Shown here in pieces: positions 57,835 to 64,000 of a stretch of DNA of 64,000 nucleotides. Made by a program: the position numbers and the translations under genes. The stretch's first letter is position 1; the number at the start of each line of letters is the position of its first letter. Source of the DNA: Patella vulgata (Eukaryota > Mollusca > Gastropoda > Patellidae); contig NC_065882.2 of assembly GCF_932274485.2 (NCBI RefSeq), positions 30,584,890 through 30,648,889 on the forward strand, written 5' to 3'. The notes under the pieces are model-generated. The model saw only the letters and a list, made by a program, of their open reading frames with translations. It did not search any database and was not told the DNA's origin.

Positions 57835-58005
57835 ATGTAAATAGGGTTAGGGCACATGATTTTTTGACACAATTGTGGGTTTGGGCTAGGGTCAGGACTA
57901 GGTCTTGGCTTAGGCCTAGGCTACATGCTTTTTGACAAGATTGTGGGTTAGGGTTAGGGTAAGGACTGGGTCTTGGGTTAGGGTTAGGGTCAGTCTTGTT
58001 TACAT
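57835..58005. repeat. Telomere-like GGTTAGGGTTAGGGT stretch in Y
   Basis: A degenerate unit of about 80 bases (ATGCTTTTTGACAAGATTGT, then GGGTTAGGGTTAGGGT and GGACTGGGTCTTGG) is repeated about twice. Interstitial TTAGGG-type repeat. Confidence 0.7.
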
Positions 58006-58738
58006 CTCGTGACTTTAGACCAAATCTGCAGTTGAGTTGGCCTTAATATTTAGACCTAACCATGTTTTGATATCATTGTGAACAAAATGTTACACATTTA
58101 CAACCCAAAATTCACACTCAACCAACGGATACCCCCAATCATGGCTATTTTGATACCAAATAGTCAAAAAACTTACCGCTGGGCAATAAAAAAGCAGTAT
58201 TCTTACCATTTCTGGCACTTTCCATTCAAAACTTCAGGAAACAAGCCGTTGAAAAATTATCAACATCCCGAGTCGGCCATGCTTCATTATATCATCAGGA
58301 CTCAGACTAGCAATTATTTGCCCATTGACTTCAATGTTAAATGACTGTAACATCACAGGCTGTAGCTTTTTGCTCAACATTCCATTGGTTCCAATCTTTA
58401 TAGGCACAATGGGGACAACATTTGGCAATCTCCTCATCATAATTTTGTAGGGGGGTGACCATTTAGATTTTTCACTACACAGATTTGAAGTTGACAGGGG
58501 TGAAAATCTGCAGAAAGACACTTTACACCCCCTATCCCTCCGCTGTAATATCATCAGTATTACCCAAAACTGCTATGAAATTGCAAATTTGATCCCTTTT
58601 CTCCAATTCTAGACCAGAAAGTCAACCCAAAAATGCAGGAAGAGGGGAGAAAAAAATTAAGGGAAAAATTGTCTATTTATAACTCGCACTACATTCGTCC
58701 ATCATGAAATAAGGGGAAATAATTACTAGTCTTAGTCC

Positions 58739-59200
58739 AATAATCACATACACGAGTTATCTCCCGTGAAGCTCCGATTTAAACAAAAACCAGTCAAGCT
58801 TCTTGAACTCATACTAAATTGTTATTTTGTGTTTCCAAAGTCAATATTTTTGAAGTTATTGCAGGTTGTTATTTTGGAGTTATTGGGTAACTCGACGCAA
58901 ATTGTTTTTTAGTGTTATTTTGGAGTTCGGCCTATTGGGTAATAGACGCGCCCTACGTTATCATAACCATGATGCATATTTTTTAAATGAATTCCGGTAG
59001 TCTTTCAAATAAATATACCCACAGGGCCTTTATTTGGCCTGTGGGGATATCAAAATAGTAATTCGTTACATTATAATGTATTATACATTTAAAATAAATT
59101 AGTTTTGTGGGAGGAATCGGGGGGTTTTCGAAGTGAATTCCGGTGATTATATGTGAATTCAGGTGATTGTAAATGAATTCAGGTGATTAGTCGGGCCCTA
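58739..59200. mobile_element. Palindromic CACCGGAATTCA element, right arm, last piece
   Basis: AATCACATACACGAGTTATC through GATAACGTAGGGCGCGTC-type sequence to GTGATTAGTCGGGCCC: the mirror of 13,536-13,990. Confidence 0.85.
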
Positions 59201-59625
59201 ATTAGCGTGTGTGCTTAGAAAATAAGATTTTTAATTCTAGTCTGCAGTATCTCATAATCGGTGCTGACCACGTGACTGAATGTCAAAAATATTTGCTGTA
59301 GTGTAATAATAGTTTGCCCGCCCCATACCGCTACGACTACACACAAGCCGACAGGACTCAGCATCTTGGGTAGTTGTAAAAAAAATTGGGTCGCGCCTTT
59401 ACTTCACTTGCCTACGACGGTACCAGTCCACACAGGCCCGACTCTCACAGATTATGCGTCGTGAGTTACGCCACTTCCCTCTAGCTAGTGATTCTAAAAG
59501 TAAACCGGAAGCATAAAAGTAGGACAATTGATCGCGTCGTATGAGTGTCCACACAAACACGATAAGTTCTGACTGCAACCAACTGCATCCGACTATGATT
59601 GAACATGTTCAATCAGGCCGACGGG

Positions 59626-60130
59626 CCACGATGCGACAGAAATCGATTGAATCGTGGTTGTGGGACTGTCCACACTGCACTGATTATCTGAGACAAGACG
59701 TTGCGTTGGGTATAGTCTGGGCAAGTCGTGGCGGTATGGGCCGCGCTTTAGAGACCCGTATGTAGGTTCACAAAGTATGTCATGTAGACCTCTCGACGGA
59801 AACTGCTTTATAACTCAAAAGCCCTTCTACTACTTCCTCTTTTCTGGTATTTAAATGCGGTGATACTTTTCTTTCCGTATCGATTTGCTCCGATTTGCTC
59901 GACAAGTAAACTGACGGTCACAAAATTCATTAAAATGTAATCATTAAAATGACTAATACTAACGCACTGATCCATAGTGAATACCGAGTAAGATTAGGCG
60001 GATTATCATCGCGGTAATCTATTTTAGTCCGGACAAAGTTCACTTCGCGCGCGCAGATTACTCATCGGAAATTAGACTGAGATTCGCGCATGCGCGGGAG
60101 TAATCTGTCCGAGGAGGGTAATAGCTGCGC
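59626..60130. other. Flank of the large inverted repeat
   Basis: Beyond the arm, GCAAGTCGTGGCGGTATGGG and CGCTTTAGAGACC echo a stretch inside the arm (GTAGTCGTAGCGGTACGGGG, GGGCTTTAGAC at about 13,355-13,390), so a diverged piece of the arm is repeated here. GCGCGCGCAGATTACTC at 60,050 echoes the hairpin cluster. No gene. Confidence 0.4.
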
Positions 60131-60134
60131 TCAA

Positions 60135-60255
60135 CATGTACATAGAAGATCTGTATATTATATGTTTTATATTCCTTGTATGAGGAGAGGGGTAATATAG
60201 GCTTTGCCTGTTCCCTTTTCATAAATTTCTGAAATAAAATATTGTTTACACAAAA
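60135..60255 (+). repeat. Retroposon 3' end like that of L
   Basis: GGTAATATAGGCTTTGCCTG, TTCCC and GAAATAAAATATTG correspond to the last 100 bases of insertion L (31,090-31,180). Confidence 0.6.
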
Positions 60256-60750
60256 ATAGACTGCAACGGACCATGAATACGGCAGGGAGAATTGTGACGA
60301 AAACGAGAAAGTGTGCACATATAAAGCCAGTACTTAGGGAACTTCACTGGCTCCCAGTGGAGGCCCGTGTGAAATTTAAAATCCTCTCACTCGCATATCA
60401 GTGTTTTCACCAAACCGCATCAAGTTATCTATCGGAACTTGTCTCAAAATATCGTCCTAGTCGAACACTACGATCGGCTAACCAAAACTTAGTTTGTATC
60501 CCAAAAGTCAAATTAAGATTATTTGGACAGCGATCTTTCCAGTATAACTCAGCAACATTTTGGAATAAACAACCATCAGAAGTTAAAGATGCACAAACTT
60601 TATTGCAAGTCAAGAGTTTATTAAAAAACACACCTGTTTAAAGAATACTATGAGATGTAAAACTGTTATAGCACATAAACCAACATGTCATCAGCATATA
60701 CTTAGTGTATGGAGTTTAGCGCGTTAAAAGTGTACCATTATTATTATTTA
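60255..60750 (+). mobile_element. 5'-truncated LINE (CR1/L2-like), C-terminal reverse transcriptase end
   Basis: About 126 codons from about 60,260 to 60,641: RLQRTMNTAGRIVTKTRKC, AHIKPVLRELHWLPVEARVK, FKILSLAYQCF, SRTLRSANQNLVC, FWNKQPSEVKDAQTLLQ, ending KNTPV. The 'R.....RK..HI.PVL..LHWLPV..R..FK' pattern is the thumb/C-terminal part of the reverse transcriptase in CR1/L2-type LINEs. It is followed by a 3' UTR ending GTGTACCATTATTATTATT, the short repeat tail of this class. Almost the whole element upstream is missing, as usual for dead-on-arrival copies. The remaining frame is open. Confidence 0.8.
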
Positions 60751-61205
60751 AATCAATAGGCTTCTTCGTCTCATGAATGGAAACACAGTATAGAAATTTA
60801 AAGTCAATTGGATATTAACTTGATCCTTTAGAGCGTCCACAGGATATTTCAGTGATCAAGGGCCATAATTATGGCAGTAATTATCGGAAATCATTGAAAA
60901 TCAATAGAGGATATTTGTCGTTTTAGAGTGAAGAACATATTTTATTTCATCGAGAAGCATTCGTGAAAATATAAACGTTTTCTTGCTTAGAGATGAAATA
61001 AAATATATTATTCACGACAAAACGACAAATGTTCTATTTATTTTATGATTTTACAATCATTTTAGGTAAAAACAACATGCACTACTGCTAGCCAGTGGAA
61101 TAACACTTTTATTTCACTGATAAAACGTGGTATTCCACTACTGATCATAAAATAAATAGGATTATTTGTCTCATGTCTTTAAACATTGTGTATAAATTAC
61201 ATCTC
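60748..61205. repeat. Lone 150-bp satellite unit with a hairpin-rich insertion
   Basis: AATCAATAGGCTTCTTCGTC at 60,752 to GAAAATCAATAG at 60,906 is one diverged unit of the satellite at 34,191-35,992. The next unit resumes at 61,159 (GATTATTTGTCTCATG). Between them, two hairpins: ATTTGTCGTTTTAGAGTGAA pairing with its complement at 61,000-61,030, and CTATTTATTTTATGAT pairing with ATCATAAAATAAATAG. AATAG at both sides may be the target duplication. Confidence 0.7.
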
Positions 61206-61238
61206 AATGTGGGAGATTAAAAGAACAAAATTATGGAA

Positions 61239-62015
61239 TTATCTAATTCTCTCCTTAAATGCGAGATGAACAAAGGCTGCAACAGCTTTTGCAAGTGGTG
61301 GGGGAGGATTAAATACGGTTAAAAAAGTCATTGAGATTGTTGGGGTATTATTAAAGGCTGGGAATAAATAGGAGTTGCGAAGGCGGAGATATTTATCACA
61401 TTTCATTAGAAAATGCTCCCCATCTTCTATGACTTGCAATGAACACATTTGGCAAAGGCGATGCTCTACTGGAATGTTTTTGTACCGACGTCTCTCTATT
61501 TCTAGGTTATGGGTGCAAAGTCGATGTTTTGTTAGAGCAATTTTGTTGTCCTTCTTTCTAACTACATTTAGATAATCCAGCACACCATCAATGGTTGGTT
61601 TGGATTTAAAACAGGTTCTTAATTTTTGATTTTGGAAACTACACAACTGGTTATAGTGATTATTGAATATATTTTCTAAAGATTGCTTAGGTGTCTTGGT
61701 CCCTAAAAACCTTTTATCAATTTTGAACTGGTTAAGTATAGTATTGATAGAGGAGGTCCATGAAAATTTTGAATTAGTATTAGACATGTGAACGTCTTGA
61801 TTGTAGGCTGCTGCTAATAGAGGGAGAGTAGTTATATCAGTCAGTCTCCTGTAATAAGTGAGCATTCGTTGGTAGGCTTCAAAGTGTAATGGAAATATTC
61901 CCAATTCTGCAAGACAACCAATGTTAGATGTCTTGGAGGATTGGGCCAGTATTAGTCCAGGCAAGATAGCAAAAGTGCGGGCAGTTGGTGCTTGTAAATT
62001 CCAATTTCTACCCAA
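61239..62015 (-). mobile_element. 5'-truncated LINE, C-terminal domain of the reverse-transcriptase protein
   Basis: A 258-codon open frame. The recognisable part is near its end: LTKHRLCTHNLEIERRRYKN, IPVEHRLCQMCSLQVIEDG, EHFLMKCDKYLRLRNSYLF. The series 'R-L-C-x-x-C ... E-D-x-x-H-F-L-x-x-C' is the cysteine-histidine motif that closes the ORF2 protein of many LINEs, where it binds nucleic acid. Upstream catalytic domains are absent, and the frame begins directly after a stop near 62,018. The protein end FKERIR at 61,239 looks natural. The clade (jockey, CR1 or L1-like) cannot be fixed from this piece. Confidence 0.7.
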
Positions 62016-62028
62016 TTATCACAATATG

Positions 62029-62215
62029 ATCGAGTTTGGTATCAAAATATACGTTTTCGGAGTAACTGAATCCATTTCCATTTTTGTGATAAGTGTTACC
62101 GCTGAGTCAATAATAGGGGTTATTCAAGATGGTGGTCAGTTTTGGCGGGAAAATTCGAATTTTACTTAAGGATCAAGTTTGGTGTCAAAATATATGTTTT
62201 CGAGGTAGCTGAATC
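62029..62215. repeat. Two diverged copies of a roughly 140-bp unit
   Basis: GATCGAGTTTGGTATCAAAA and GATCAAGTTTGGTGTCAAAA start 140 bases apart, both followed by ATAYGTTTTCG and AGCTGAATC-like sequence. Confidence 0.7.
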
Positions 62216-63815
62216 TATTTTTTTACATATTTTAGTGATTAAGTGATTCCCTGTGTCAATATAGGAGAAATTCCAATTTGGGATTTAGATTTCCGATTAG
62301 GGATTGGAGATTAATGATACTCCTACCTTGGACCTAATACAATGACTTTCATCCAGTATAAACTAAATTTCATTTGGAGTGTCTCCTAGTTCACTGTGGT
62401 AGCGGCATGGGGGTATGTTGACTGGGGCCACTGTCTGGTCACTGCAGAACCTGGTCGTGCCTTTTGAAGCACGTGGCACAAAATGATTCAGATGTTGAGA
62501 CACAGATGGATACAGTATCGCCTGTTTGTCAGATATGCAGTGAACCATTTAATAATGAATAACCCATAGTTATTGGTCAATGTTTTAAGGTTAATGAAGT
62601 GGAGGAGCCTGTATCAAGGTTTAGAGGGTCCGCGGTGCCAAAATTCATTTTTGCGGACCGTTGTCTTTTACATGGTCTGTAGGAAAGACTAGCAGACGGT
62701 CCATTACAACAGCGGTGACCGCTGTTACAACAGTAAACAGTAGAACTCGCAATGCCTATTTTTTGGACAAGCCAAGACAGGACAAATGACGACTTGACAT
62801 TAATCTAGTTGTATTTAATAAATCAGCATTGAGGCTGGTGTCCCTAAATAGATGACACTTATTAATTACTTTCACATCTAACTTATTTCTTAAACATCTA
62901 GCACAGAAATTGTTCTTCACTCTGTATAACCTAAGCAAAAAATCTAATTGCAGAGGCATGCTGGCCAGGTAGTCAACTGCCTACCCTGCCCTCATAAATG
63001 AAAAAACAAAAGAAACTCGAAATGGTTGATAACGCTCGAATCCGATGAGATTTCCTAACAAGGTATATGGGAGGGAGCAGGGGTGGCTATGTGCCCTCTC
63101 TTCTGAAAATGTGCCATCGAATATTGTGCCCCCTTTTTCTGCTGCCCTTCCCTTGTTCCAAGTAACTCCAGAGATACTACAATGCCCGTTTTTCATTGAT
63201 GATGTAAGGGCCCCATACAAGCTCAATTAGACCATGATTTCCACGGATGACTTCCAGAATAGATTTTACAGACGGATTAATATTTCCATAGTATTCAGAA
63301 TCAACTAATTTGTCTTAGTTTCCTTGGCCTGGCTTAAAGTGTATTTTGATCGTCGTCTCGTTCTTGGGGTTGTCAGTCTACTTTCAATTCTACCTCCCTA
63401 CCCCTACCCTCATTAGAGAACAGAATCGAATGAAACTTGGCAGGTACCCTTTGTAAGGAATACCAGTCCCTTTTGATGCTTGTTTTTCTTTACTCACAGG
63501 TCGTTTAGTTCTTGATTGCAGCTATGCCAGCTAACTATGTTCATGTTCGGATCTTTGTGACTTAATCATAATCCCATAACCAAGTGTCAATGTGCCCTAA
63601 CTTTGGTCTGCCTACCCTCAAAGGCCCTATCACGCCCTTGGCTTATTGTTGAACTTAGTCATGACTTTACACCGAGCTTTATTCTGTCCTAAATTCTCTG
63701 CCATTGAAATCGGTATCTCCGCTCACTATTGAACGTTAGCCAGGAATCTTAATCGGCTCTTCATTGTCGGCCTGCAATACTTGTTATCTTTCCGTTATCT
63801 TACCTATTCCATCAG
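62216..63815. other. Unassigned DNA upstream of the right-edge exon
   Basis: No recognisable gene or repeat. Small frames exist on both strands (for example 62,756-62,959 minus), without family resemblance. Confidence 0.3.
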
Positions 63816-64000
63816 GAGAACTTTTAGACAAAATTGGACGACACAAAAAGAAGGTACAATCATCATCTCAAACAATAACAACCACATCTGCAACAACCTC
63901 GTCTACAACATCCTTATCTACAACCTCTAAGCGCAAACCAAATGAAACCCCTCAAAAAGGAAGGCGTCGGAAGACAAGACCACAAACTTCTACTCCAAGG
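63816..64000 (+). CDS. Exon of an unrecognised gene, S/T- and K/R-rich, partial
   Basis: After a pyrimidine-rich acceptor (TTACCTATTCCATCAG) the plus strand is open to the window edge: ELLDKIGRHKKKVQSSSQ, a long Thr/Ser run (TITTTSATTSSTTSLSTT), then SKRKPNETPQKGRRRKTRP and QTSTPR. Low-complexity and basic, suggestive of a disordered nuclear protein segment, possibly with a nuclear localisation signal (KGRRRKTR). I do not recognise the family. The first bases could also be read through from upstream without the acceptor. Confidence 0.5.

Larger units (their letters stand above)
55428..58738. mobile_element. Insertion Y: 3.3 kb with 440-465-bp direct terminal repeats
   Basis: Same architecture as X: GGACTCAGACTAG at the left end, CTAGTCTTAGTCC at the right. 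Direct repeats at 55,428-55,892 and 58,298-58,738 are each bounded by these inverted ends; the second copy lacks about 24 bases. Y's start (CCCATTGACTTCAATGTTAA) matches X's end in reverse (CCCATTGACTCCAATGTTAA), so the two belong to one superfamily. Target: TTGTCAACAAAA before, AATAATCACATAC after, in a run that reads AACAAAAATCACATAC in the left arm. Confidence 0.78.
50071..59625. repeat. Right arm of the 46.5-kb inverted repeat
   Basis: Mirror of 13,068-16,833. Differences from the left arm: an extra stretch of about 350 bases at 50,290-50,640, no small transposon at the CTAACATAC site, and insertions X (52,568-55,405) and Y (55,428-58,738) in the palindromic element. The outer end is TTGAACATGTTCAATC plus GGCCGAC. 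Confidence 0.9.

Noticed and set aside
55391-58554. Paired frames beginning MILQRRDRGCK in Y
   Set aside because: Again within the terminal repeats; the first runs out of the element into flanking DNA and the second has an internal loss, so they are chance frames.

Overview
The window is eukaryotic, intron-bearing, AT-rich DNA, most likely from a mollusc. The evidence is tRNA-headed SINEs with the 3' motif GGACGTTAAACCCC, a 150-bp 'gatcaagggccataactctgg' satellite, DD34E Tc1 elements, KDZ/CxC-type coding exons, and mag-like and other Ty3/Gypsy elements. I see no bacterial-style operons, rRNA or stand-alone tRNA gene. Almost everything is mobile or repetitive DNA, much of it nested.

Region by region. 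(1) 1-12,918, minus strand: a split gene of the KDZ (Kyakuja-Dileera-Zisupton) family with a CxC cysteine cluster. Its exons are recognised from splice sites, matching phases and family motifs. The large gap in its middle holds an intact Tc1 transposon, an internally deleted copy of the same transposon in inverted orientation, a 110-bp tandem array, a tRNA-derived SINE with a perfect target duplication, and two Penelope-like 3' tails. (2) 13,068-59,625: one very large inverted repeat. The left arm is 13,068-16,833. The right arm is 50,071-59,625 and was enlarged by two later insertions (X and Y). Each arm carries a palindromic element built on CACCGGAATTCA motifs and a cluster of GCGCAGATT hairpins. 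(3) The loop of that palindrome was a small tandem repeat. Two Ty3/Gypsy elements later entered it: Gypsy1 (16,882-23,281, young, with a 1.2-kb hAT element inside) and Gypsy2 (23,406-49,722). (4) Gypsy2 swelled from roughly 8 kb to 26 kb. It received a 5.1-kb poly(A)-ended insertion (L, 26,076-31,188) and a 12.8-kb element (M, 31,516-44,354) whose termini start CCCAGCGGGCAC and run into ACAACGTTGTGACAACGTTG arrays. M in turn holds SINEs, a 150-bp satellite, a decayed Tc1 element and an AGGTCA-rich block. (5) 59,626-64,000: a 5'-truncated CR1/L2-like LINE tail, a second LINE C-terminus on the minus strand, a dispersed satellite unit, and at the right edge an open S/T- and K/R-rich exon that runs out of the window.

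The strongest leads are: a run of about ten hairpins with differing, still-paired stems and a constant TCTC(A/T)G loop in the leader of Gypsy1; the 46.5-kb inverted repeat with its empty-site record of later insertions; the 12.8-kb M element; and the back-to-back X and Y units, each bounded by about 450-bp direct repeats that are themselves bounded by short inverted repeats. The LTR elements are treated as broken fossils. All functional statements rest on motif recognition by eye.
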